Source: Myxococcus stipitatus (lineage in GTDB: Bacteria > Myxococcota > Myxococcia > Myxococcales > Myxococcaceae). Taken from it: 64,000 nt of DNA. Under the pieces are notes generated by a model. That model did no database searches and had not been told where the DNA came from. It saw only the letters and a list, made by a program, of their open reading frames with translations. The position numbers and the translations under genes are program-made. Below are positions 26,003-34,777 of the stretch, in pieces. The DNA is taken from contig NZ_CP102770.1 in NCBI RefSeq assembly GCF_038561935.1, positions 9,486,001-9,550,000 on the forward strand, written 5' to 3'. Each line of letters begins with the position of its first letter. Position 1 is the stretch's first letter.

Positions 26003-28234
26003 TCAGCCGGGGATGAGTGTGCCCGGGTCGAGAACCCCGACCTTGTCGGGCATCAGGCCAAACCGCGGGTCGTACGCCGTGCTCCGGTGCTCCGGCCCCA
26101 GGAACACCACCGTGTCTGAAGCCACCTGGGCCCACTCTCGCGCCACCCACGCCTCGCGCACCTTGCGAGGAACCGTCACCGTGAAGCGCTGCAAGGCCCG
26201 CAGCCGCTCGCGCGACGGCCCTGCCTTCTTCAGCGCCTCCAACCACGGCTCGCAGCCCGCGTAAGGCACGACAACGGGCGCGCTCCACCCGTCCTCGACG
26301 AGCTTGAACTTCCCAGCGACCGCCTCGAATTGAAGCGCCTTGCGCGAGTCCTGGATGCCCTTGCCGTCGCGGCTCGCGTTCGCATACAGCCGCTCGAAGA
26401 AGAGTCGGAAATTCTCGGGAGCGAAGAGGTCCAGGTCGGGTCGCTGCACCAACAGCGTCCGAGTGACATCCATCGCCGCGCGGAGCACTCCCGGCGGAGG
26501 TGCCGTCTCCGCCTCATAGACGCGAAGCTCCCCCAACCCCGCGAGGAGTCCCTCCCGATTGCATCGCCCAGCGGCCTGACCCAGGGCATCCATCCCCGCC
26601 ATGCTTCGGTAGACGACGGCGAAGTCCAGGTCCACCCCGGCCTCCACCAATTGCGTCGCCACGAGCCGCACAGGCTCCCCCCGCCGCTTGCGAGCCTTGA
26701 TGTCCTCGAGCACCACCGAGCGATGCTCGGGACACATCAACGCGGACAAGTGCAGCGTCTTCCCCTCCCCGCCCACCAGCGCGTCGATCAGCGCACAGAG
26801 CTTGCGTGCATCGTCGCGCCGATGAACCACCACGAGCACATCCTGCTCACGCGCCACGGCTTCAGCGAGCTCGGCATAGGAGGTCGGCTCACGACTCGAC
26901 GGCCATCGCACCCGAACCCGGCGCAACCGCTCGAACGCGCGCACCTCCGGCGGCACCAGCTCACGAATCGAGGCAAAGCCCTCCGGGAGCGCCGGACGCC
27001 GCCCCAGCGCGGGCTGCGTGGCGGTGCAGATGACCACCGAGCAGCCGTAGTCCTCCACCAGCGTCCCCAAGCCATCCAGGATGGTCGTCAGCAGCGACGG
27101 AGGAAGCGTCTGCGCCTCGTCGAGCACGATGACGCTGTGAGCGATGTTGTGCAGCTTCCGGCACGCCGACGGACGATGGGCGAAGAGGCTCTCCAGGAGC
27201 TGCACCGTGGTGGTGACGATGACCGGCGCATCCCAGTTCTCACTCGCGACCCGGTTGAGCGCCGTCTCCTTCAGGGGGTCCACGGCCGAGTGATGCTCGA
27301 TGACGGCGTGCCCGAGCTCACCGAAAGCCTCCCGATAGACGGCCGCGCTCTGCTCGATGATGGAGGTGTACGGAATCGCGACGATGACGCGCTTGTGTCC
27401 ATGAACCCGCGCGTGCTCCAGCGCGAACGCCATGGACGTCAGCGTCTTCCCGCCCCCCGTGGGCACAGTCAGGCTGAAGACACCGGGAGAACTCGGCGCC
27501 GCTGCGAGAACAGCGGAGAGCACCTCGCGCCGGACCTGGTTCACTACCGTGTCCGGGGCGCCACTCTGCTTCTTGTCGAGAGAGGCGCGGAGCCCATCGG
27601 CGAGCTGCGCCAGCGCCACCTCCACCTTCCGTTCCGCGCCTCGGCTGGCGTCGAAGAACCACTCGGTGTCGAGGAAGTCCGCGTCGCAGAGCGTCGAGAA
27701 CAACATCCGCGTCCAGAACTCCAAACGATGCGGAGACAGCTTCAGCAGCGGCGCGACGGTCAATCCCGAGGGCGTCGCCTGGATGTCCTTCGGAATGCCT
27801 TGTGCCAGCGCATCCTGAAGCTGAGCCGTCTTCTCCGGCCGCCGCACACGCTCCTTGAACTTCTCCTGGTCCGACAGTCCGCAGTGGTGTCCCGCGATGG
27901 CCATGGCCAGTGGAAGCAGTCGAAGGTCCTCACGCAGTGCCCACAACGCCCCCGCCGTGGAGTGGTCACGGTCTCCGCCGTGGTCCGGCTCCAGATGCGC
28001 CTCGAAGCCGTTCTCCTCGCGGATGCGGTTCTGGAAGTGCCGTCGGTACTTTCCAAGGTCATGCCAGCGCCCCGTCGCCAAGGCGGGCACCTTCATGTCC
28101 TCGCGAGGCGCGAACCCCGCCGCGAGTCTTCCGACGGCCTCCAGATGCTCCTTGAGGAGGTGAGGACGTCGTCCAATCCTTGTCACATGCGCGAGGGGCT
28201 CCCGCGTCAAGGCACACGGCTGTTCATCACCCAC
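26003..28234 (-). CDS. cas3: CRISPR-associated helicase-nuclease Cas3
   Basis: First gene of the cas operon; unwinds and degrades target DNA after Cascade binding. 743 residues from the GTG at 28234, with GGAGG seven bases upstream; an adjacent GTG at 28237 is possible. The HD nuclease domain begins PLAHVTRIGRR, with HLLKEHLEAVG, metal-binding WHDLGK at about residues 57-62 and IAGHHCGLSD. The helicase part has Walker A VPTGGGKT near residue 260, DEAQ near 371, motif III ICTATQPAL, and C-terminal QLVEAGVDLDF and QAAGRCNREG. The single-chain HD-helicase order is normal for I-C. The open frame extends upstream to 28465 without Cas3 similarity. Confidence 0.95.
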   Translation of the reverse strand: MGDEQPCALTREPLAHVTRIGRRPHLLKEHLEAVGRLAAGFAPREDMKVPALATGRWHDLGKYRRHFQNRIREENGFEAHLEPDHGGDRDHSTAGALWALREDLRLLPLAMAIAGHHCGLSDQEKFKERVRRPEKTAQLQDALAQGIPKDIQATPSGLTVAPLLKLSPHRLEFWTRMLFSTLCDADFLDTEWFFDASRGAERKVEVALAQLADGLRASLDKKQSGAPDTVVNQVRREVLSAVLAAAPSSPGVFSLTVPTGGGKTLTSMAFALEHARVHGHKRVIVAIPYTSIIEQSAAVYREAFGELGHAVIEHHSAVDPLKETALNRVASENWDAPVIVTTTVQLLESLFAHRPSACRKLHNIAHSVIVLDEAQTLPPSLLTTILDGLGTLVEDYGCSVVICTATQPALGRRPALPEGFASIRELVPPEVRAFERLRRVRVRWPSSREPTSYAELAEAVAREQDVLVVVHRRDDARKLCALIDALVGGEGKTLHLSALMCPEHRSVVLEDIKARKRRGEPVRLVATQLVEAGVDLDFAVVYRSMAGMDALGQAAGRCNREGLLAGLGELRVYEAETAPPPGVLRAAMDVTRTLLVQRPDLDLFAPENFRLFFERLYANASRDGKGIQDSRKALQFEAVAGKFKLVEDGWSAPVVVPYAGCEPWLEALKKAGPSRERLRALQRFTVTVPRKVREAWVAREWAQVASDTVVFLGPEHRSTAYDPRFGLMPDKVGVLDPGTLIPG

Positions 28235-28532
28235 CACACAGCCTCCAACCCGACCCGACAATCCAAGTCTGTCATTCACACCACAAACACCCGCCCGCTC
28301 CCCGCAACCCAATTCCTCACAAGGCATCGAGCTATGCCATCCCCCTCGCGGGTCTTCCCTCCCTCCGCAGAGGTATTGACAGGCGTCCGAAGCGTCATCG
28401 GGCCCCCGAGCCCTCGGCCGCCCATCCCAGCGGCCCGGCCCCCCGCATGACGATATTCCGCCCACGCCGCGGTACCCGTGTGCCCCGGCCCCATGGATTC
28501 AGAGCGAATCCCACGCATGAGGAGGAGCACCC
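28235..28532. other. Divergent promoter region of the cas operon and aldehyde dehydrogenase
   Basis: 298 bp between cas3 (leftward) and the dehydrogenase (rightward). All seven cas genes are spaced by 38 bp or less, so their main promoter should be here. A TTGACA at 28376-28381 on the plus strand lacks a fitting -10 box. No operator-like palindrome or open frame with a recognisable product was found. Confidence 0.45.
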
Positions 28533-30041
28533 ATGCTGAATACCGAACTCGTTGGCGGGCCCCTTCTTCACCTCGAGAGCCAGCGCCTGCTCGCCGAAGC
28601 CAGGCGTGTCGTCCCCGAGGCCTTCGACTCGCAGGGACGCCTGCTCTCCCCTGTCGCCGGCAAGTGGGTCCACCCGACCGCCTGGTTCAGCGCCGTGTCC
28701 CCCATCGACGGCAAGGTCCTCGCCGAGCTGCCCTTGCTCGACGCCACACAAGTCTCCGACGGCGTCGAGAAGGCCGCCGCGGAGTTCCTCCCCTGGTCCG
28801 CCCGCTCCATCGACAAGCGCTCCCGCGCCGTCATGCAAGCCGTGACACTCCTCGAGGAACACCGCGACCTGCTCATCAAGCTGCTCGCGTGGGACATCGG
28901 CAAGACGCTCCCCACCGCCGCCAATGACGTGGACCGGTGTCTCGCCGGCATCCGGTGGTACGTGGAGCAGATTGGCCCGATGCTCGAGAGCCGGAAGCCG
29001 CTCGGCCTCATCTCCAACATCGCCTCGTGGAACTATCCGTTCTCCGTGCTGATGCTGAACGTGCTCGTGCAATCCCTCGCGGGCAACTCGGTCGTCGCCA
29101 AGATTCCCACGCAGGGAGGCGGCGTCTCGCTCACCCTCGCCTTCGCGCTGCTGCGTCGCGCGGGCCTGCCCGTCTCCCTCGTGGGCGGACGCGGCCGAGA
29201 CCTCTCCGAGGCACTCGTCGCCCACCCGCGCATCGCGGGCCTCGCGTTCATCGGCGGCCGAGCCAACGGCGGCGAGGTCCACCGCCGCCTGCGCGCCACC
29301 GACAAGCGCTACGCCCTGGAGATGGAAGGCGTGAATGCCTACGCCATCACCCACTTCACGGACTGGGACTCGCTGGGCCAGCAGCTCCGCTCCAGCTTCG
29401 ACTTCGGCAAGCAGCGCTGCACCGCGTACACGCGATGGGTCGTCGAGAAGTCCCTGGTCCCCAAGTTCGTACGCACCTACGTGGACGCCGTGTCCACGCT
29501 GCGCGTCGGCCATCCCCTCCTCGGTGCCCCCGTCGACTTCGGCCCGCTCATCTCCCCCAGCAAGGCGGAGGAGCTGCGCACCCTCATCACCGAAGCCCAG
29601 GCCCACGGCGCCAAGGTCCTCTTCCAAGGGGAGCTCGCCGAGGACGCCTTCACCTCCGCACAGGAGCGCGGCGCCTACCTCCCGCCCGCCCTGCTCTTCG
29701 GCCTCCCACAGGACAGCGAGCTCTACCTCCGCGAGCCCTTCGGCCCCATCGACATCCTCGTGTCCGTGGACTCCGAGGACGAACTCATCCACGAAGCCAA
29801 CGTCTCCCGCGGCGCGCTCGTGGCCTCGGTGGCGACGGATGACCCGGAGCTCGCGCAGCGCATCGCGTCCCGCCTCCAGGCCTTCAAGGTCGGCATCAAC
29901 AAGATGCGCTCACGCGGAGACCGGGACGAGTCCTTCGGCGGCAAGGGTGGCTCCTGGGCCGGCGCCTTCGTCGGCGGCACCCACCTGGTCCGCGCCTTCA
30001 CCGACGGCCCGCATCCGCTGGAAGGCAACTGGCCGGACTGA
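28533..30041 (+). CDS. Aldehyde dehydrogenase family protein
   Basis: NAD(P)-dependent aldehyde dehydrogenase of 502 residues, the full family length. Seen: the WNYPFSV substrate/oxyanion segment, NSVVAKIPTQGG (cofactor lysine), FIGGRANGGEVHRRL (Rossmann loop), the general-base Glu in ALEMEGVNAY, and the catalytic Cys in DFGKQRCTAYTR, then REPFGPIDILVSV. The usual ELGG around the base reads EMEG here, a change in a normally conserved spot, so substrate handling may differ or activity may be altered. The ATG has GAGGAGC upstream. It is divergent from cas3 and followed by a strong hairpin. The physiological substrate cannot be read from sequence. Confidence 0.88.
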   Translation: MLNTELVGGPLLHLESQRLLAEARRVVPEAFDSQGRLLSPVAGKWVHPTAWFSAVSPIDGKVLAELPLLDATQVSDGVEKAAAEFLPWSARSIDKRSRAVMQAVTLLEEHRDLLIKLLAWDIGKTLPTAANDVDRCLAGIRWYVEQIGPMLESRKPLGLISNIASWNYPFSVLMLNVLVQSLAGNSVVAKIPTQGGGVSLTLAFALLRRAGLPVSLVGGRGRDLSEALVAHPRIAGLAFIGGRANGGEVHRRLRATDKRYALEMEGVNAYAITHFTDWDSLGQQLRSSFDFGKQRCTAYTRWVVEKSLVPKFVRTYVDAVSTLRVGHPLLGAPVDFGPLISPSKAEELRTLITEAQAHGAKVLFQGELAEDAFTSAQERGAYLPPALLFGLPQDSELYLREPFGPIDILVSVDSEDELIHEANVSRGALVASVATDDPELAQRIASRLQAFKVGINKMRSRGDRDESFGGKGGSWAGAFVGGTHLVRAFTDGPHPLEGNWPD

Positions 30042-30052
30042 GCCCTGACGTC

Positions 30053-30092
30053 ATTCCCGGCACGGGGGGCACCCGCCCCCGTGTCTGGGAAT
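30053..30092 (+). terminator. Hairpin downstream of the aldehyde dehydrogenase
   Basis: Imperfect inverted repeat: ATTCCC pairs with GGGAAT and CACGGGGG pairs with CCCCCGTG, with small internal mismatches and a short loop. It starts 12 bp after the dehydrogenase stop. No U-tract follows, so it may be a weak or factor-assisted terminator. Confidence 0.5.
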
Positions 30093-30208
30093 ACCCGGGC
30101 CCTGGTGGTCCGAGGTGCGCCTCGCCCCCAACGCCTGTCACTCGGAGCCGGCCTCGCGGACTCCACGCATTGCCAGCCGTTGACGCGACACGGTTAAGCT
30201 CGCGCCCC

Positions 30209-30922
30209 ATGAACCGCGAATACCACCGCTGGTACAGCGAGCGCCTGCACCGGGACATGGAGTTGTTGCTCTTTGGCCACTCCGGCGAACCCGTGCTGCT
30301 GCTGCCCACCAGTCGGGGGCGTTTCTACCAGGCCGAGGACTTCGGCCTCATCGGCGCCATCTCCGACCGCATCCAATCGGGCCGCTACCTCGTCGTGTGC
30401 CCGGACTCGGTGGACGAGGAGTCCTGGTTCAACACCGCCGTCCATCCCCACGACCGCCTCGCGCGACACAAGGAATGGGAGGCGTACCTGCTCCACGAAG
30501 TGGTGCCCCTGCTCGCCCGTCGGAGCACGGGGGGACGCATGACGCTGGCCGGGTGCAGCTTCGGCGGCTTCCACTCGTACAACGTGGGCCTGCGCCACCC
30601 GCACGTCTTCCAGCGGCTCATCTCCATGGGCGGCAAGTTCGAGACCGACGAGTTCCTCGACGGCCACCACGACCCGGACGTCTACTACCACTCCGCCACG
30701 CAGTGGCTCCCCAATGTCCACGACACGCAGCAGCTCGCGGCGCTCCAACGCGTGGAGATGGTGCTCGCGGTGGGCGAGCACGACTTCTGCCGCGCCTCCA
30801 ACGAGCACCTCTCCAGCCTGCTGTGGAAGAAGGACATCGCCAACCAGCTCGCCGTCTGGCAGGGCGGCACCCACGACTGGCCGGTGTGGCGGCAGATGAT
30901 TCAGCAGTACCTGCCCTGGTAG
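30209..30922 (+). CDS. Esterase-like alpha/beta hydrolase
   Basis: 237-residue protein of the putative esterase (esterase D-like) group. It begins MNREYHRWYSERLHRDMELLLFG and then VLLLPTSRGRFYQ. The nucleophile elbow is GCSFGG in TLAGCSFGGFHSYN, followed by the acid region AVGEHDFCR and the catalytic His in GGTHDWPVW. No signal peptide. The longest frame begins 13 codons earlier; the ATG at 30209 was chosen because the family's N-terminus starts there. Substrate unknown. It is convergent with the MATE exporter, whose stop is 14 bp away. Confidence 0.78.
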   Translation: MNREYHRWYSERLHRDMELLLFGHSGEPVLLLPTSRGRFYQAEDFGLIGAISDRIQSGRYLVVCPDSVDEESWFNTAVHPHDRLARHKEWEAYLLHEVVPLLARRSTGGRMTLAGCSFGGFHSYNVGLRHPHVFQRLISMGGKFETDEFLDGHHDPDVYYHSATQWLPNVHDTQQLAALQRVEMVLAVGEHDFCRASNEHLSSLLWKKDIANQLAVWQGGTHDWPVWRQMIQQYLPW

Positions 30923-30935
30923 CCGCGACGCCCCG

Positions 30936-32339
30936 TCACGACTCGATGGGGCGCAGGTCTCCGGAGCTCACCTTGTTGAAGCGCCACACGAGCGCGAACG
31001 CGACCAGGATGAGGCCCATGCACAGGCCCCACCAGATGCCCACGACGCCCATCCCCAGCTTGAAGCCCAGCAGCAGGGTGAGCGGCAGGCCGACCACGTA
31101 GTGCCCCACCATGTTGGCGATGAAGGTGAAGCGCGTGTCGCCCAGGCCGCGCAGCACACCCGCGCCCACGCCCTGCACGCCGTCGAACACCTGGAAGATG
31201 GCGCTCACCATCAGCAGCGGAATCGCCAGGGGCAGCACGTCCGAGGCCGCGCCCGCCACCTTCGCCAGGGGACCTGGGAAGACGGCGAAGACCAGCGCCC
31301 AGAGCGACATGAAGGCCGCGCCCGTGCCGAAGGCCACGAAGCCGCTCAGCCGCGCCTGGGCCGCGTCTCGAGCCCCCACCGCCCAGCCCACCCGCACGCT
31401 GCCCGCGTTGCCCACGCCCACCGCCACGGTGAAGGTGAGGCTGCTGAAGGAGATGGCAATCTGGTGCGCCGCCATGCTCGCCGGCCCCAGGCCCGCCGCG
31501 AGCACACCCGCCAGCGCGAAGACCCCAATCTCCGCGGCGATATGCAGCCCCGCCGGCGTTCCAATCCGAATCGCCTGCGACAGGTCCGCCCACACCGGCT
31601 TGCGCGAGGGCTTCTCCGCATCCGGCGGCGTCATGCGCTTCACCGCGTAGAGCACGATGCCCAGCTGCAGCGCCGTACACAGCACCGAGTCGATGGCCGC
31701 GCCCTTCACGCCCAGCGCCGGCACCAGCCGCAAGGGCCCCGTCCACTCCGGGAGCCCCGCGCCACCGAACACCAGGAGCAGGTCCGTCATGAGGTTCACC
31801 ACGTTGGCCACCAACGTGGACACCACCAGGGGCCGGATGTTCGCGGTGGACGTCAGGTACGTGCGCACCGTCATGTAGGCCAGCATCAGCGGGAGGCTGG
31901 GGGAGCGCCAGATGAGGTAGTCGCGCGTCTGGGACAGCTCCGGCTCCACCACCCCCACCAGCGGCAGCAGCGCCGGCACACCGAACAGGAGCAGCCACAG
32001 CACCGAGCCCGCCGCCAGCGCCAGCCAGCCGCCCTGCCACAAGAGGGCTCGGGCCCGCGACTCGTTGCGTGCGCCGATGGCCTGGGACAGGAGCGGGTCC
32101 AGGCCCATCATCAGCCCCATGCCGAAGCTGCTGATGGCGAAGAAGAGGCCGTTGCCCAACCCCGCCGCGGCCAGCTGCGAGGTGCCCGCGTGCCCCATCA
32201 CCAGCGTGTCCACCAACCCCATGAGCGCCTGGCCGGCCTGCGCGATGGCGATGGGGATGGCCAGCTTCATCAAGGCCTTGAACTCGATGCGCAGTGTCGG
32301 TCGAAGCTCGGACTGGGGGGGTAGGACGGCGGTAGACAT
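30936..32339 (-). CDS. MATE-family multidrug/metabolite exporter
   Basis: 467-residue integral membrane protein with about 12 hydrophobic segments in two six-helix halves, characteristic of MATE transporters driven by Na+ or H+. Typical segments are ALMKLAIPIAIAQAGQALMG and DTLVMGHAGTSQLAAAGLGN at the start of the first half, and RIGTPAGLHIAAEIGVFALA and AAHQIAISFSSLTFTVAVGV at the start of the second. Physiological substrates (toxic cations, secondary metabolites) cannot be told. The ATG at 32339 was chosen over the longest frame (start 32396), whose extra residues are hydrophilic and unlike the family. Monocistronic; convergent with the esterase. Confidence 0.9.
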   Translation of the reverse strand: MSTAVLPPQSELRPTLRIEFKALMKLAIPIAIAQAGQALMGLVDTLVMGHAGTSQLAAAGLGNGLFFAISSFGMGLMMGLDPLLSQAIGARNESRARALLWQGGWLALAAGSVLWLLLFGVPALLPLVGVVEPELSQTRDYLIWRSPSLPLMLAYMTVRTYLTSTANIRPLVVSTLVANVVNLMTDLLLVFGGAGLPEWTGPLRLVPALGVKGAAIDSVLCTALQLGIVLYAVKRMTPPDAEKPSRKPVWADLSQAIRIGTPAGLHIAAEIGVFALAGVLAAGLGPASMAAHQIAISFSSLTFTVAVGVGNAGSVRVGWAVGARDAAQARLSGFVAFGTGAAFMSLWALVFAVFPGPLAKVAGAASDVLPLAIPLLMVSAIFQVFDGVQGVGAGVLRGLGDTRFTFIANMVGHYVVGLPLTLLLGFKLGMGVVGIWWGLCMGLILVAFALVWRFNKVSSGDLRPIES

Positions 32340-32507
32340 GACGGGCCGGGCTATAGCGCCTTCCGAAATGGAAAGCGCGGCCCGCGAGGGACGCATTCAT
32401 GTGCCCCCGCCTGACTTTTCGCCAGGCGAACCACCCCTCCTCGAATGAGACGGGCCCCGGACAACCCGCGTCCAGAGCCCGCCTTGTCACGTCACCTGCC
32501 GAGCACC

Positions 32508-34622
32508 TCAGTGCAGGGGCGGCTGGAAGTACGTGGTCGCCACCGGCGTCTGGAGCGACTGCGCCTTCGCCGCGCGCACCCCCGCGTCGGAGATGGCGTA
32601 CACGTAGTCATCCGCCATGACGCTGCGGCGCACGAAGGGCGTCCAGACCCCGGTCCACCGGTTCACGTTGGCGCGCTGGTACATGTCGTTCATCGACACC
32701 GCCCCCAGCGGCGTGATGCCCGTGGCCGTGTCCACGCGGAACACGCGCAGCTCGCTCGTGAAGCCCTGCCAGTAATTCCCCGAGCCCTGTCCCCAGTCCA
32801 TGAACGGCACGGCCAGGAGGCCCTTGGACGGGAAGAAGTTGAACGCCTTGTGCTCGTACAGCGCCTCGCTGTAGCTGGAGAGCGTCCCCACGCGATGCGT
32901 GAAGGTCTCCTTGGGGTTGGCCAGGTCGCTCACGTCGAAGAGCGACACCTTCAGCGCGCGGCTGGTCCAGCCGCCATCCAGGTCCCGGTCCTCGCCGAAG
33001 GTGAGCAGGTGCGTGTCCCCCAGCGGGTGGATGTACGTGGAGAAGCCCGGGATGCTCAGCGCGCCCACCTTGCGAGGATGCGCCGGGTCGCTCAGGTCGA
33101 AGGTGAAGAGCGGGTCCTTCTGCAGGAAGGTGACGACGTAGCCCTTCTTCCCCACGAAGCGCGCGCTGAAGATGCGCTCGCCCGGCGCCAGGTCCTCGCT
33201 GCGCCCCAGCTCCTTCAAGCCGTCGCCCCGGTCCGCGAGGGTGACGACGCGGCTGACGGTGTTCACCCCACCGCCCGGAGGGCCCGACGTGTTGCCCATT
33301 CCGAAGTCCCTCATCGTGGTCACCGTGGTGGCCACGCGCAGGACGCCTTCGTACTCGTCCATCGCGAACTGGTTCACCAGGCTGCCCTGCACGGAGCCAC
33401 TGGCCACATAGGCGGCGCGGCCCGGCTCACGGATGTCGAACTTGTGCAGGTACGTGTGGTCGGACTCGTTCGCCGGCTGCGACCACCACCAGTGGCTCAC
33501 CGCGAGGTAGAGCGACTCGGCGGACGCGTACACTTCGCCAGGCGCGGACACCACGCTGGTGTGTCCCGGCGGAGTCCCGTCTCCTGGCGCATCCAGGTCC
33601 AGCGACACCACCGTCACGAAGCCCAGGCCGCTGGAGGCATTGGGCCGGTAGAAGTCCGAGCACGCGCGGTGCAGCGGCGTCACCTTCCCATCCGCCGCCA
33701 CGCTCCGCCCGGAGGAAATCCAGTTGTCGAGCGATTGGGCGCGGATGAGCTTCTCGTTCTTGGAGATGAGCGCGTCGATGGCCTTGTCCAGGCGGTCCCG
33801 GTCCTCGAACAGCTCGCGCGAGTACTCGGGGGAGAAGCGCACGTCGTCGGGCCAGCGGAAGTCGTCGGAGAGCACCAGCCGCACCGCGCCATCCACGCGC
33901 CGGGCGCTGAGATAGGACCCCGGCAGATACAGCTGCCGCGCCACCTGGGGCGCCGCCAGGTTCGCCACGTCCACCACGGTGACCTTCAGCGTGTCGCCCC
34001 CCTGAGGGCCGCCACAGTTGAAGCCCGCGCAGTCCGCGACCAGTCCCAACCCGATGCCAGGGCCCCAGACCGAGGGCCGTCCCGGGCGGCCGTCATCCAC
34101 CTGCGAGGTGATGACCAGCCGGCGGCGCTCCTTGTCGTAGAGCATCTCCCGGGGCGCGCCCTCGATGTCCATCGTCGCGGACAAGGTGAGCTGCTCCGCG
34201 GGCCAGGAGCGGTGCACGTACAGCCGGGAGCCCGACAGCACGAAGAGGTTGGTGCCGTCGTTCTGGACGAAGTCCGCCTCGTGGACACCCGCCACCTGGT
34301 TGTTGGTGCCCGTGTAGTCGTCGGGCTCGCGAGGTGAGCCGGAGCCGTCGTCCTCCGGCTGTCCGCCCATGTTCGGGAGGGAGGGCATGCCGTCGCCCAT
34401 CCACCAGCCTCGGGGGCGCGAGGCCTCCAACATCGCGCGCATGCGCTTGGTCGCCGTGTCCTCGATGAAGGACTCCAAGGACTCACAGCTCGAGAACGCG
34501 TCCAGCCGAGCCTCCTGCCGCACCGGCTCGTTCTCCATCCACCAGGGCTGTTTGTCGTCGCCGCACCCCACGACCGCCATCGCCGCAAGCCCTACCCACC
34601 CGTAGCGCTTCCATTGCCGCAT
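32508..34622 (-). CDS. Lipoprotein with C-terminal beta-propeller
   Basis: 704-residue exported lipoprotein. The ATG at 34622 has GAGGAG upstream; the N-terminus MRQWKRYGWVGLAAMAVVGCGDD carries a lipobox VVGC, written here in parts (GLAAMAVVGC then GDD). The body matches the architecture of large secreted proteins with beta-propeller repeats: TNNQVAGVHEADFVQNDGTN is a signature block, followed by repeated blades such as LYVHRSWPAEQLTL, AYVASGSVQGSLVNQFAMDE, GYVVTFLQKDPLFTFDLSDP and LKVSLFDVSDLANP. Such proteins are placed in the cell envelope with unknown function. The long frame above the ATG to 34718 lacks coding character. Confidence 0.82.
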   Translation of the reverse strand: MRQWKRYGWVGLAAMAVVGCGDDKQPWWMENEPVRQEARLDAFSSCESLESFIEDTATKRMRAMLEASRPRGWWMGDGMPSLPNMGGQPEDDGSGSPREPDDYTGTNNQVAGVHEADFVQNDGTNLFVLSGSRLYVHRSWPAEQLTLSATMDIEGAPREMLYDKERRRLVITSQVDDGRPGRPSVWGPGIGLGLVADCAGFNCGGPQGGDTLKVTVVDVANLAAPQVARQLYLPGSYLSARRVDGAVRLVLSDDFRWPDDVRFSPEYSRELFEDRDRLDKAIDALISKNEKLIRAQSLDNWISSGRSVAADGKVTPLHRACSDFYRPNASSGLGFVTVVSLDLDAPGDGTPPGHTSVVSAPGEVYASAESLYLAVSHWWWSQPANESDHTYLHKFDIREPGRAAYVASGSVQGSLVNQFAMDEYEGVLRVATTVTTMRDFGMGNTSGPPGGGVNTVSRVVTLADRGDGLKELGRSEDLAPGERIFSARFVGKKGYVVTFLQKDPLFTFDLSDPAHPRKVGALSIPGFSTYIHPLGDTHLLTFGEDRDLDGGWTSRALKVSLFDVSDLANPKETFTHRVGTLSSYSEALYEHKAFNFFPSKGLLAVPFMDWGQGSGNYWQGFTSELRVFRVDTATGITPLGAVSMNDMYQRANVNRWTGVWTPFVRRSVMADDYVYAISDAGVRAAKAQSLQTPVATTYFQPPLH

Positions 34623-34777
34623 AAGGCTCCTCTCGTCTGTCGACCGGGCCCCACCCGCACGTGACTCCCCACGCGTCCCGAAGGTCTCTGGGGCCCGCGC
34701 CGCTCTTGCCACCCCCATGCCAACAAAGGGATGACTCGGAACTTCGGGGTTTCCAGGGGGTTGCGACTCCGAGCGTC

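Noticed and set aside
28376..28381. TTGACA as a promoter for the aldehyde dehydrogenase
   Set aside because: No acceptable -10 box 16-18 bp downstream (the sequence there is GC-only).
26330..28450. 706-codon plus-strand open frame opposite cas3
   Set aside because: Antisense shadow of cas3; the translation is low-complexity and matches no domain.
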